From Bradyrhizobium sp. CB1650 (lineage in GTDB: Bacteria > Pseudomonadota > Alphaproteobacteria > Rhizobiales > Xanthobacteraceae): a stretch of 64,000 nucleotides of DNA. How positions within the stretch are numbered: the first letter of the stretch is position 1; each line of letters opens with the position of its first letter. The DNA lies in NCBI RefSeq assembly GCF_029761915.1, contig NZ_CP121695.1:6229501-6293500 (forward strand). The letters run 5' to 3'. The position numbers and the translations under genes are program-made. Shown in pieces: positions 10,919 through 19,592 of this stretch. Below the pieces are notes generated by a model, which did not search any database, was not told where the DNA came from, and was given only the letters and a program-made list of their open reading frames with translations.

Positions 10919-11907
10919 GTGGCTCCCTTGACCTGGTTTCTGGCTTTCGCCCGCGAGAACAGGCTCACCAATCCTTGCGGCAGGGCCAGTGAGATCAGCA
11001 CGATCAACGTGCCGTAGACGATGAGGTCGACGCCGCGCCCGGAGCCACCGATGTAGGAGCGCGTCAGCTCCGTCATCGGGATCAGGATGGCCGCGCCGAG
11101 CACAGGACCCCAGAGCGTGCCGATGCCGCCGAGCACGGCCGGGAGCGCCATCAGGAGCGAGAACTGGAACCCCATGACGCTTTCGGGATCGATATAGGCG
11201 AGATACTGCGCATAGAAGCCGCCGCCGACGGCGACGAGGAAGGCGGAAACGGCGGCCGCGCCCATCTTGGAATTGAACACGACGACGCCGAGGCTTTCAG
11301 CGGCGTCCGGATTGTCCTTCACCGCGCGCCACCAGAAGCCCCATTTGGAATCCTCCAGCCACCAGGTGACAAACCAGGCGAGACAGCAGAGCGCCAGCGC
11401 AAAATAGAAGTACGGCAGCTTGCTGCGCATGAACTGGAATTTCAACCAGCTATCGCTGCGGACCGGAATGGTGATGCCGAGCGCCGCGCCCGCCCAGTCC
11501 CAGTTCTGGAACAAGAGCAGTCCGATTTCTGCGATGACGATGGTCGCGATCACGAAGTAATGCCCGCGCAGGCGGAAGAAGGGATAGCCGAGCGCCATGG
11601 CGATAACCGCCGCAATCACGCCGCCGCTGAGCATGCCGAACCAGGGCAGCACGCCGAACTTGGTGAAGAGGAGCTCGGTGGCGTAGGCGCCGATGCCGAA
11701 ATAGAGTGCGTGGCCGAGCGAGATCTGCCCGCAATAGCCGGAGAGGATGTTCCAGCTCTGCGACAGCGCCGCATACATCAGCGTCAGGATCAGGATGTTC
11801 TGGACGTAGACGTCCTTCACGAACAATGGCGCAAGCGCTGCCAGGACCGCGAGGACGGCAGCGATCAGAAGGTCGCGGCGGCGCCGCGCGGCAAAATTCT
11901 TGTCCAT
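10915..11907 (-). CDS. livM: ABC transporter permease, LivM type
   Basis: The 330-residue hydrophobic protein has about nine to ten membrane segments and the LivM-type conserved stretch SGYCGQISLGHALYFGIGAY near residues 55-75. It pairs with the LivH protein encoded upstream to form the membrane channel. The ATG at 11907 overlaps the livH TGA by one base (TGATG); a GTG one codon earlier is possible. The C-terminus overlaps livG by 4 bases. Confidence 0.91.
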
Positions 11908-12785
11908 CACATCGACCCGAACAGGCCGCGCGGCCGGATGAAGACGACGAGCAGGTAGACGGCGTAGATGCCGACCGATTTCAGCGACGGCGGCAGCACC
12001 AGTGCCGTGACGGCTTCGACGAGGCCAACGAGGATCCCGCCAGCGAAGGCACCGAACACGCTGCCGAAGCCGCCGAGTGCGACGGTCACGTAGGCGATCA
12101 GCGCAAAGGACGCGCCGACGTCGGGATAGATGTAGAAGAACACCGCCATGATCGCGCCGGCGAGACCGACCAGCGCGGCGCCCAGGCCCCAGCCCAGCGC
12201 GAACACGCGGTTCTTGTCGATGCCGACGAGCGCCACGGCGCCGGGATCCTCACGGGTCGCCTCCAATGCGCGGCCGAAATCAGTGCGGTTGATGAAGAAG
12301 TAGAGGCCGGCAAAGGCCGCGATCGAGACCAGCGCGCCGATGAGCTGGGGCTCCGGCAGGAAGATGCCGGCGATCGACACCGTCTTGCCGCCGAGCCAGG
12401 ACTGCGGAATGCTGCGGTAGTCCGGCGTGAAGAAGAACTGCGCGAGCCCGCGCATCACGATGGCGAGACCGAAGGTCGAGAAGATCTGCACCATGCCGGC
12501 GTTTGCCTTGGCGCGCATGGCAAAGCGCACGATCAACAAGTAGACCACCGCCCCGAATATGAAGAGCGCCGCGGCGACCAGCGGCGCCGACAGCAAGGGG
12601 TCGATGGCGAAGAACGCGAACAGGAAGAACGTCGCGTACATGGCGATCATCAGGAACTCGCCATGGGCGAAATTCACGACGTCCATCAGCCCGAAGATCA
12701 GCGCGAGACCGACGGCGATCAGCCCGTAGAGCAGGCCCATCAGGAGGCCGCTCGCGAGACTCTGGATAATGGCTTGGGCTGTCAC
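11907..12785 (-). CDS. livH: ABC transporter permease, LivH type
   Basis: The roughly 292-residue permease has the LivH landmark FGLMDVVNFAHGEFLMI near the N-terminus and about eight membrane segments. I place the start at the GTG at 12785 because GGGGGA lies seven bases ahead; a GTG five codons upstream (12800) has no visible ribosome site. It is the first permease after the binding protein, separated by 151 bases that contain a large palindromic repeat, so transcription from the binding-protein gene may be attenuated there. Confidence 0.9.
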   Translation of the reverse strand: MTAQAIIQSLASGLLMGLLYGLIAVGLALIFGLMDVVNFAHGEFLMIAMYATFFLFAFFAIDPLLSAPLVAAALFIFGAVVYLLIVRFAMRAKANAGMVQIFSTFGLAIVMRGLAQFFFTPDYRSIPQSWLGGKTVSIAGIFLPEPQLIGALVSIAAFAGLYFFINRTDFGRALEATREDPGAVALVGIDKNRVFALGWGLGAALVGLAGAIMAVFFYIYPDVGASFALIAYVTVALGGFGSVFGAFAGGILVGLVEAVTALVLPPSLKSVGIYAVYLLVVFIRPRGLFGSM

Positions 12786-12807
12786 TGCATCGTCCCCCAC
12801 ACTCCGA

Positions 12808-12902
12808 CCTCATCCCGAGGAGCGCGCCGCGGCGCGCGTCTCGAAGGATGGGCCCGCCCTCGTCCTTCGAGACGCGGGCTGCGCCCGCTCCTCAGGATGA
12901 GG
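12808..12902. repeat. Long intergenic palindrome, family B copy 1
   Basis: The element opens CCTCATCCCGAGGAGCGC and closes with the near-complement GCGCCCGCTCCTCAGGATGAGG. The inner arms CGTCTCGAAGGATG and CGTCCTTCGAGACG are also complementary, so the whole 95 bases folds into one long hairpin. A second copy lies at 37545-37644. It separates the binding-protein gene from livH and may terminate or stabilise the upstream message. Confidence 0.75.
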
Positions 12903-12936
12903 GCGGGAGCTACTGTCTAGGCTCCCGCTCTCCGCA

Positions 12937-14181
12937 TTACTTCATCGGCCAGGCCGCTTCGGCGATCGCGGCTTGCGGCGGGAAGACGGTGACGAACTTG
13001 CCGCCGCGATATTGCAGCAGCACCGGGTCGGCGTCGTTGTTCTGGCCCATCTCGTCGAACTTCACGCGCTTCCACGGCATGATGGTCTGCTCGCCCGGGA
13101 TATCGGTGGCGGCGAGCGCGTCGCGGATCTTCTCGCCGTCGGTCGACTTGGCGCGATTGATCGCGTCCGCGAGGATGATCAGGCCCATGAACTGGCGTGA
13201 GGTGAGGTCGTTGAAGTCCTTGCCCGACTTCGCCTTGAACATCTCGTTGATCTTGCCGACCATCGGGCGCTTCTGCGCGAGGTCGAGCGAGAAGGTGCCG
13301 CGCGAGATCACGCCTTCGAGCTTATCGCCGACGGCATCATAGAGCGCCTTCTCGGAGAAGCCGGCGTCCTGCGCCACGATCGCGTTCGGCTTGTAGCCGA
13401 GCTCAGCCATGGTCTTGACCAGAAGGATGCCATCGGTGGTGTAGCTCGAGGGCATCAGCACGTCGGCATTCGCGGTCTTGAGCTGCTGCACCTCGGCCGA
13501 CAGCGACGGCGAGTTGGCGCGGTACTTGATGTCGGAGACGATCTTGTAGCCGCGCTCGCCTGCGATCTTGGCCTGGGCGTTGCCGGAGTCGGTGCCGAAG
13601 ATGGTGTCCTCGTGGAACAGCGACAGCGTCTCGATCTTGGTGCCCTTCTTCTTCATGGCGTCGAAGAAGTCGAACATCGCGGCCGAGTACATCTCATCGT
13701 GCGGGGAGGCACGGAAGTAATATTTCAGGCCGCGGCGATGCAGGCTCGGCGAGGAGTTGTCGGCGGACACGAACGGGACCTGATAGCGTTCGCAGATCTG
13801 GCTGACGGTGACGGCGACCGCGCTCTGATAGGTGCCGATGATGGCAGCAACCTTTTCCTGCGTGATCAGGCGCTCGGCCTCGGCGCGGCCCTTCTGCGGA
13901 TCGGCCTGGTGGTCGGCGAACACGAGGCGGACTTTTGCACCGCCGAGGCCAGGCAGGCCCTCGCCCTTCGCCAGCGGCAGATCGAAATCGGTGTCCTTGT
14001 TGATGACCTCAAGCGCGGTCTCATAGGCCTTCTGCGCATCGATGCCTTGCTGCGCGCTGCCGCCGGAGAACGGATAGATCACACCGATCACGACTTCCGC
14101 GGTTTGGGCGCGGGCTGCCAGCGGCACGAGCACAGCAGTCGCGCTGGCACCTAACAATACGTCGCGGCGAGTGATCGTCAT
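12937..14181 (-). CDS. ABC transporter periplasmic substrate-binding protein (LivJ/amide-binding type)
   Basis: The 414-residue peripla_BP_6-type binding protein starts at 14181, where AGGGGAA precedes the ATG. The N-terminus MTITRRDVLLGASATAVL is a twin-arginine-like signal peptide (TRRDVLLGA followed by a hydrophobic stretch), with cleavage near ARA. The mature protein opens VVIGVIYPFSGGSAQQG, typical of this class. It lies in one operon with the DUF1445 gene (87 bases upstream) and livHMGF. The length, over 400 residues, is more like the amide/urea/aromatic-acid binders than LivJ (about 370), so the ligand is uncertain. Confidence 0.9.
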   Translation of the reverse strand: MTITRRDVLLGASATAVLVPLAARAQTAEVVIGVIYPFSGGSAQQGIDAQKAYETALEVINKDTDFDLPLAKGEGLPGLGGAKVRLVFADHQADPQKGRAEAERLITQEKVAAIIGTYQSAVAVTVSQICERYQVPFVSADNSSPSLHRRGLKYYFRASPHDEMYSAAMFDFFDAMKKKGTKIETLSLFHEDTIFGTDSGNAQAKIAGERGYKIVSDIKYRANSPSLSAEVQQLKTANADVLMPSSYTTDGILLVKTMAELGYKPNAIVAQDAGFSEKALYDAVGDKLEGVISRGTFSLDLAQKRPMVGKINEMFKAKSGKDFNDLTSRQFMGLIILADAINRAKSTDGEKIRDALAATDIPGEQTIMPWKRVKFDEMGQNNDADPVLLQYRGGKFVTVFPPQAAIAEAAWPMK

Positions 14182-14268
14182 GGCAAATTCCCCTGTTACC
14201 AATTTTGGCTCTCGAATGGATTGATTGATGGATGCCGTAAAGCCTGAAGAAGCAGCAATCGCTGCCCA

Positions 14269-15084
14269 CTAAATCACGGCCATGTTCTTGTTCTTGAGAT
14301 CCGTCACCAGCATCAGCCCCGGCGAATGCGTGATCGCGAACGGCAGCTTGGCGGCGTTGATGACCGATTGCGGCGTGACGCCGCAGGCCCAGAACACCGG
14401 GATCTCATCGTCGGCAACCGGCACCGGATCGCCGTAGTCGGGCTTTGCGATGTCCTTGATGCCGATCAGATGCGGATGGCCGAGATGCACGGGCGCCCCG
14501 TGCACGGCGGGATAGCGCGAGGTGATCTGCACCGCGCGGATCGCATCTGCCGGCTTGAACGGGCGCATCGAAACCACCATGGGACCGGCGAACGGGCCCG
14601 CCGGGCTGCACGCGATGTTGGTGCGGTACATCGGCACGCGCACATTGTGCTCGATGTGACGGATGGGCATGCCTTCGTCGAGCAGCGCCTCTTCAAAGGA
14701 GAAGGAGCAGCCGAGCACGAAGGTGACGAGATCGTCGCGCCAGTGCCCGGTCACATCGGTCGGCTCGTCGACGACTTCACCGTCGCGCCAGACGCGATAG
14801 CGCGGCACGTCGGTGCGGATGTCGAGATCGACGCCGAGCGCGGGGATGTGCGGACTGCCGACGTCGGACATGCCGATGATCGGGCACGGCTTTGGATTGA
14901 GCTGGCAGAAGCGGTGAAAGGCGCTGGCGTATTTCTCGGGAAGGATCGCCAGATTGCCCTGGACGAAGCCGGGAGCGATGCCCGCGGTGGAGGCGACGAG
15001 CCCGTCGCGGTAGGCGAGCCGAGCCTGACGGCTCGGGAGGGTGTCGGGCGTTTCAGTTTGCTGCACTGCCACTAAAACAGTCAT
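14269..15084 (-). CDS. DUF1445 (YcsI-type) protein, putative hydro-lyase / D-glutamate cyclase family
   Basis: The 271-residue protein has the family's recognisable blocks: an N-terminal [11 protein letters not shown], a central [16 protein letters not shown] with [10 protein letters not shown] after it, and a C-terminal FWACGVTPQ then [12 protein letters not shown]. The DUF1445 family is annotated as putative hydro-lyase; a eukaryotic homologue is linked to D-glutamate/5-oxoproline interconversion. The gene is first in the transporter operon and diverges from the lysR gene, so it probably acts on the imported compound. The reaction here is not established by sequence. Confidence 0.85.
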   Translation of the reverse strand: MTVLVAVQQTETPDTLPSRQARLAYRDGLVASTAGIAPGFVQGNLAILPEKYASAFHRFCQLNPKPCPIIGMSDVGSPHIPALGVDLDIRTDVPRYRVWRDGEVVDEPTDVTGHWRDDLVTFVLGCSFSFEEALLDEGMPIRHIEHNVRVPMYRTNIACSPAGPFAGPMVVSMRPFKPADAIRAVQITSRYPAVHGAPVHLGHPHLIGIKDIAKPDYGDPVPVADDEIPVFWACGVTPQSVINAAKLPFAITHSPGLMLVTDLKNKNMAVI

Positions 15085-15164
15085 GTGATCGACCTGCCTA
15101 TAAACTCGACAAGGACAGCCAACACCAAGCGTGCTATAAAGTCTAATCGTCCTTTCTAATCAAT

Positions 15165-15187
15165 ATCGATAAAACAGGTTTATCGAT
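15165..15187. promoter_or_regulatory. Perfect palindromic operator ahead of lysR
   Basis: ATCGATAAA (15165-15173) and TTTATCGAT (15179-15187) are perfect 9-bp arms around a 5-base spacer. The element ends 16 bases before the lysR start codon and lies in the 119-base divergent region shared with the DUF1445-transporter operon. This is the arrangement of an LTTR recognition site that serves both autoregulation and activation of the divergent operon. Confidence 0.7.
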
Positions 15188-15203
15188 CGGGAGATTCCTT
15201 CCA

Positions 15204-16121
15204 ATGCTGGACTTCAGATCGATCGAAACGTTCCTTTGGGTCGTGAAGCTCGGCAGCTTCCGTGGCGCCGCGGCGCGGCTCAACACCACCCAACCGGCGA
15301 TCTCCCAGCGCATCGCCCAGCTCGAGCGCGAGATGGGCGTGAAGTTGCTCAACCGCGATCATCGCGTCGCATCGCCGACGCCGAGCGGCCGGCAGATGAT
15401 GATCTACGCCGAAAAGCTGATCGGCCTGCGCGCCGCGATGATGGCCGAGATCGGCAACGCCTCCGCGATGCGCGGCGTGATGCGGCTCGGCGTCGCCGAA
15501 ACCATCGTGCACACCTGGCTGCCGCGGCTCGTCAAGAGCGTGAACGAGGCCTATCCGAACCTGTCACTGGAGATCGAAGTCGACATTACGCCGAACCTGA
15601 CCGCACGGCTGCTCAGCCAGGAGATCGAGCTCGCCTTCGTCGTGGGGCCGCTGTCGGCCCCCGGCGTGCACAACCGCGTGCTCGCCGATTATCCGATCGG
15701 CCTCCTTGCAAGCCCCTCGCTCGGACTCGGCAGCGGCCCGGTGACGCGGGCCGAGCTTGCACGGTTCCCGATCATCACCTTCCCGCGCAAGACGCGGCCC
15801 TACGAGGTGGTGCGCGAGGTGTTCGATCGACCGGAGCTGCCACCGATCCGTCTGCATGCTTCCGCCTCGCTTGCGACCGTCATCCACATGGCGATCGAGG
15901 GGCTCGGCATCGCCGTGATTCCGGCGGCCATCGTCGAGAACGAGCTCGCCGATGGGCGGCTGCAATTGCTCGACACCGACCTCAACATCGCGCCGCTGAC
16001 GTTCACGGCAAGCTGGCTCGCCTCGCCCGATGTCGTGGCGGTGGAGCGCGTCGCCGAGCTCGCGCGGCAGATCGCGCAGAGCAGCCTCGCGGTTGACGCC
16101 GCCGCAGCGGCGCGTCATTGA
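15204..16121 (+). CDS. LysR-family transcriptional regulator
   Basis: The 305-residue LTTR has an N-terminal winged helix-turn-helix (FRGAAARLNTTQPAISQR, about residues 18-35, then QLEREMGVKLLNRD) and a C-terminal periplasmic-binding-protein-like co-inducer domain. GGGAG precedes the ATG at 15204. It is divergent from the DUF1445-ABC transporter operon and 89 bases upstream of the amidohydrolase-dehydrogenase genes, so it probably controls one or both. The co-inducer is unknown. Confidence 0.93.
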   Translation: MLDFRSIETFLWVVKLGSFRGAAARLNTTQPAISQRIAQLEREMGVKLLNRDHRVASPTPSGRQMMIYAEKLIGLRAAMMAEIGNASAMRGVMRLGVAETIVHTWLPRLVKSVNEAYPNLSLEIEVDITPNLTARLLSQEIELAFVVGPLSAPGVHNRVLADYPIGLLASPSLGLGSGPVTRAELARFPIITFPRKTRPYEVVREVFDRPELPPIRLHASASLATVIHMAIEGLGIAVIPAAIVENELADGRLQLLDTDLNIAPLTFTASWLASPDVVAVERVAELARQIAQSSLAVDAAAAARH

Positions 16122-16144
16122 ATCAGTCGCCGGACAACCTTCAA

Positions 16145-16186
16145 TGTCATTCCGGGGGGCTCGCGAACCGAGAACCCGGAATGACA
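16145..16186. repeat. Intergenic palindrome between lysR and the M20 hydrolase gene
   Basis: TGTCATTCCGGG (16145-16156) and CCCGGAATGACA (16175-16186) are perfect 12-bp arms around an 18-base loop. It could end the lysR transcript, though no T-run follows. It resembles the other dispersed hairpins in the window. Confidence 0.65.
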
Positions 16187-16210
16187 TCGAAACTGAGATG
16201 AAAGTCGCGC

Positions 16211-17461
16211 ATGAGCCGAGCCGCCACCAATCTGCAAATCGATTCCGCCCGCCTCTGGGGCTCGATCCACGAGACCGCGCAGTTCGGCGCGACGGCCAAG
16301 GGCGGCGTGCGGCGGCTGACGCTCAGCGCCGAGGACAAGCAGGTGCGCGACTGGTTCCGCAAGGCCTGTGAGGAAGCCGGCCTCGAAGTGCATGTCGATG
16401 CACTCGGCTCGATGTTCGGGTTGCGGCGCGGACGAGATATGTCGAAACCACCCGTCGGCATCGGCTCGCATCTCGACACGCAGCCGACCGGCGGCAAGTA
16501 TGACGGCATTCTGGGCACACTCGGCGCGCTCGAGGTGATCCGTACGCTGAACGATGCCGGCATCGAGACCGAGGCGCCAATCTGCGTCGTCAACTGGACT
16601 AACGAGGAAGGCTCGCGCTTTGCCCCCGCGATGATGGCCTCAGCCGCCTATGTCGGCGACTTCACCACCGACGACATCCTGTCGCGCAAGGACGCCGAAG
16701 GCACCACGGTCAGCCAGGCGCTGGACGGCATCGGCTATCGCGGCGACAAGCCGGTCGGCTTCCAGAAGCTCGGCTGCTTCGTCGAGCTGCATATCGAGCA
16801 GGGCCCGATCCTGGAAGCCGAGGGCAAGACCATCGGCGTGGTCGATTCCGGCCAGGGTGTCCTGTGGTACGATGGCACGATCACCGGCTTCGAGAGTCAC
16901 GCGGGCTCGACGCCGATGCCGCTGCGGCGCGATGCGCTGGCGACGCTGTCGGAGATCGTGCTGGCGATGGAGGCCATCGCAAAGAAGCACGGGCCGAACG
17001 CGGTCGGGACCATCGGCGAAGCCGTGATCGCCAATCCCTCGCGCAACGTCATTCCCGGCGAGATTGCCTTCACCGTGGATTGCCGCAGTGCCGATGCCGC
17101 GATCATGGACGCGCTCGATCGGAACTTACGCGCTGCGATCGCCGAGATTGCCGCGCGCCGCAAGGTCGAGGTGAAGTTGGACCTGGTCTGGCGTAAGCCA
17201 CCGACGCACTTCGATCCGAAGCTCATTGCGGCCGTCGAGAATGCGGCCAGGACACTCGGCTACTCCAGCCGCCGCATCACCTCCGGTGCCGGCCACGATG
17301 CCTGCAATCTCAACACCGTCATTCCGGCCGCGATGGTATTCGTGCCTTGCAAGGACGGCATCAGCCACAACGAGCTGGAAGACGCCACGCAGCCCGATTG
17401 CGCTGCGGGCACCAACGTGCTCATGCATACCGTGCTGGCGATCGCCGGCGTCGCATCCTGA
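16211..17461 (+). CDS. M20-family amidohydrolase (N-carbamoyl-L-amino acid hydrolase / allantoate amidohydrolase type)
   Basis: The 416-residue zinc hydrolase has family metal and catalytic residues in place: GSHLDTQPTGGKYDG (H87, D89, D98), WTNEEGSRF (E132, E133), ELHIEQGP (H194) and a C-terminal GAGHDACNL. This subgroup cleaves N-carbamoyl amino acids, ureides or related amides and dimerises through an inserted lid domain. It is first in an operon with a D-2-hydroxyacid dehydrogenase (15-base gap) and an Ldh-family dehydrogenase. Allantoate amidohydrolase (AllC) is a possible identity, but no other ureide genes are in the window. Confidence 0.9.
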   Translation: MSRAATNLQIDSARLWGSIHETAQFGATAKGGVRRLTLSAEDKQVRDWFRKACEEAGLEVHVDALGSMFGLRRGRDMSKPPVGIGSHLDTQPTGGKYDGILGTLGALEVIRTLNDAGIETEAPICVVNWTNEEGSRFAPAMMASAAYVGDFTTDDILSRKDAEGTTVSQALDGIGYRGDKPVGFQKLGCFVELHIEQGPILEAEGKTIGVVDSGQGVLWYDGTITGFESHAGSTPMPLRRDALATLSEIVLAMEAIAKKHGPNAVGTIGEAVIANPSRNVIPGEIAFTVDCRSADAAIMDALDRNLRAAIAEIAARRKVEVKLDLVWRKPPTHFDPKLIAAVENAARTLGYSSRRITSGAGHDACNLNTVIPAAMVFVPCKDGISHNELEDATQPDCAAGTNVLMHTVLAIAGVAS

Positions 17462-17476
17462 TTGGAGAGTAACGCC

Positions 17477-18388
17477 ATGCGCGGAGTATTCGTCGACGCC
17501 AACAAAGCCCTGGCCGTGATCATGGAGCGGCTAACGAGGCCCGGCGATCCCAAGGTGCGGATCCACCGCGATCCCGACATCAAGCCCGAGCAGTATCCTG
17601 AGATCCTCGATGGCGCCGAGATCGCGATCGTCGACCACACCGCGCTGCCGACCGAGGTCGCGAAGAAGTGCGCAGGGCTCAAGCACGTGGTGTTCCTCGG
17701 CACCGGCGCGCGCAGCTACATGAATCCGGAGGAGCTTAGCCAGCTCGGCATCTCCGTGCATCTGATCAAGGGCTATGGCGACACGGCCGTCGCGGAATCC
17801 GCGATCGCGCTGATGTGGGCCTCGGCTCGGGTCATCGCGATGATGGATCGCGAGATGCGCGTCGGCAACTGGCTGCGCGAGGACGGCATGCAGCTCACCG
17901 GCAAGACGCTCGGCCTCGTCGGCTTCGGCGGCATTGCCGCGGAAGTCGCGCGCATCGCCTCGGGCAGCGGCATGAAGGTGATCGCCTGGAACCGCTCGCC
18001 GAAGAGCCATCCGGGCGTGGAATTCACCGATCTCGACACGGTGCTGGCCAGAAGCGACGTGGTCTCGCTGCATCTGTTGCTCAACGACGAGACGCGCGGC
18101 ATGATCACACGCGAGAAGATCGCCAGAATGAAGGCCGGCGTCGTCCTCATCAACACGGCGCGCGGCGCCATCGTCGACGAGCAAGCGATGATCGACGCGC
18201 TGAAGTCGGGGCATATCCGCCATGCCGGCCTCGACGTCTTCAACATCGAGCCCCTTCCCGGCGACCATCCGCTGACCAAGCTGCCGAACGTGACGCTGTC
18301 GGCGCACTCGGCGTTCCGCACACCGGAGGCCAGCGAAAACCTGATCTTTGCGGCGTGGGAGCACTGTCGCCGGATCGCGAAAGGATAA
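17477..18388 (+). CDS. D-2-hydroxyacid dehydrogenase, NAD(P)-dependent
   Basis: The 303-residue protein has the dinucleotide-binding motif LGLVGFGGIAAEVA (about 145-158), the substrate/catalytic residues R229 in NTARGAIVDE and E258 in FNIEP, and the catalytic histidine H277 in SAHSAF. Preference for hydroxypyruvate, glyoxylate or another 2-keto acid cannot be read. The start is ATG 17477 with GGAGAG ten bases upstream. It follows the M20 hydrolase gene by 15 bases and is followed within 11 bases by the Ldh-family gene. Confidence 0.9.
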   Translation: MRGVFVDANKALAVIMERLTRPGDPKVRIHRDPDIKPEQYPEILDGAEIAIVDHTALPTEVAKKCAGLKHVVFLGTGARSYMNPEELSQLGISVHLIKGYGDTAVAESAIALMWASARVIAMMDREMRVGNWLREDGMQLTGKTLGLVGFGGIAAEVARIASGSGMKVIAWNRSPKSHPGVEFTDLDTVLARSDVVSLHLLLNDETRGMITREKIARMKAGVVLINTARGAIVDEQAMIDALKSGHIRHAGLDVFNIEPLPGDHPLTKLPNVTLSAHSAFRTPEASENLIFAAWEHCRRIAKG

Positions 18389-18399
18389 GAACGACAACA

Positions 18400-19473
18400 A
18401 TGGCCGATTACCGCACCATCAAAGCCGAGCCCCTCACCAACGTCATCCGCGCCATCGCCAGGGCGGGCGGCTCCACGGACCGCGAGGCGGAACTCGTTGC
18501 GACCAACCTCGTCGAGGCGAACCTGAAGGGCCACGACTCGCACGGCGTCGGCATGATCCCGCGCTATGCCGAAGCGGTCAGCGAGGGTGGCCTCGCCGTC
18601 AACCAGCACGTCAGAATCGTGATGGACACGGGCCCCCTGCTCACGCTCGACGGCCTTACCGGCTACGGCCAGGTGATGGGCCACGAGGCGATGGAGCTGG
18701 GCGCCGAACGCGCTAAGCGCAACGGCGTGTGCGTGGTCGGCCTTTCCAATTCGCACCATATCGGCCGCATCGGCCACTGGGCCGAACAGTGCATCGACCA
18801 CGGCCTGGTCTCGATCCACTTCGTCAATGTGATCTCGCGGCCCATCGTGGCGCCCTGGGGCGGCAGCGACGCGCGCCACGGCACCAACCCGTTCTGCGTC
18901 GGCATCCCGCGCGCCGGCAGGGAGCCCATCGTGCTCGACTTCGCCACCAGCAAGATCGCGCAGGGCAAGACGCGCGTCGCCTTCAACAAGGGCGTTGAGC
19001 TCGAGCCCGGCACCATCATCGACGATGGGGGCAGGCCGACCGTCAATCCGCGCTACACCGTGATCGCGCCGCACGGCGCCATCCTGCCGTTCGGCGAGCA
19101 CAAGGGCTCGGGTCTGGCGCTGGTGTGCGAAATCCTCGGCGGCGCGCTCTCCGGCGGTGAGACGGTGAAGGGTCCGGCCGACGGCAAGCGCCGCGTTCTC
19201 AACGGCATGCTATCGATCATCATCGACCCGACCAAACTCGGCACCGCCGAGAATCTGGCGCGCGAAGTCGAGAACTTCGTCACCTGGCACACCGGTTCGC
19301 CGCCCGGTCCCGGCGTCGACAAGGTCAAGATCGCCGGCGAGCCCGAGCGCGAGACGAAGAAGAAGCGACTTGCCGAGGGTATCCCGGTCGATCCGAACAC
19401 CTGGCATGAAATCCTGGATGCCGGGAAGAAGTTCGGCCTGGACCAGGCCGCGATCGAGAAGATCGCGGGTTAG
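18400..19473 (+). CDS. Ldh-family (malate/L-lactate dehydrogenase-like) oxidoreductase, YbiC/HcxB type
   Basis: The 357-residue protein of the type-2 malate/lactate dehydrogenase fold resembles E. coli YbiC (hydroxycarboxylate dehydrogenase B) closely from memory. Shared blocks are GHDSHGVGMIPRYAEAV (catalytic His), SNSHHIGRIGHWAEQC, GTNPFCVGIPR and EHKGSGLALVCEILGGALSG. The family reduces or oxidises 2-keto/2-hydroxy acids with NAD(P). Ureidoglycolate dehydrogenase AllD is a more distant relative. It is the third gene of the M20-dehydrogenase operon. The start is chosen at ATG 18400 after AAGGATAAG. Confidence 0.9.
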   Translation: MADYRTIKAEPLTNVIRAIARAGGSTDREAELVATNLVEANLKGHDSHGVGMIPRYAEAVSEGGLAVNQHVRIVMDTGPLLTLDGLTGYGQVMGHEAMELGAERAKRNGVCVVGLSNSHHIGRIGHWAEQCIDHGLVSIHFVNVISRPIVAPWGGSDARHGTNPFCVGIPRAGREPIVLDFATSKIAQGKTRVAFNKGVELEPGTIIDDGGRPTVNPRYTVIAPHGAILPFGEHKGSGLALVCEILGGALSGGETVKGPADGKRRVLNGMLSIIIDPTKLGTAENLAREVENFVTWHTGSPPGPGVDKVKIAGEPERETKKKRLAEGIPVDPNTWHEILDAGKKFGLDQAAIEKIAG

Positions 19474-19485
19474 GCAATCGCAACC

Positions 19486-19536
19486 GGTGTCGTCCCGGAC
19501 AAGCGCAGCGAAGCGGAGCGCAGATCCGGGACCCCG
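19486..19536. repeat. Intergenic palindrome (GTCCCGGA type)
   Basis: GTCCCGGA and TCCGGGAC form the outer arms. The inside carries a short repeat of AGCGCAGCGAAGCGGAGCGC. It lies just past the stop of the Ldh-family gene, converging on the tartrate-dehydrogenase-type gene. It may serve as a terminator or be a dispersed repeat related to the palindrome at 3552-3578. Confidence 0.5.
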
Positions 19537-19592
19537 CGCGAGCGCTTGCGCTGGTCGCGATAGCCAGACGACGCTGTGGTTGGTAGCCTGCC

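Noticed and set aside
12785..12936. A separate small gene between the binding protein and livH
   Set aside because: The gap is filled by a long palindrome with no start codon and ribosome site pair.
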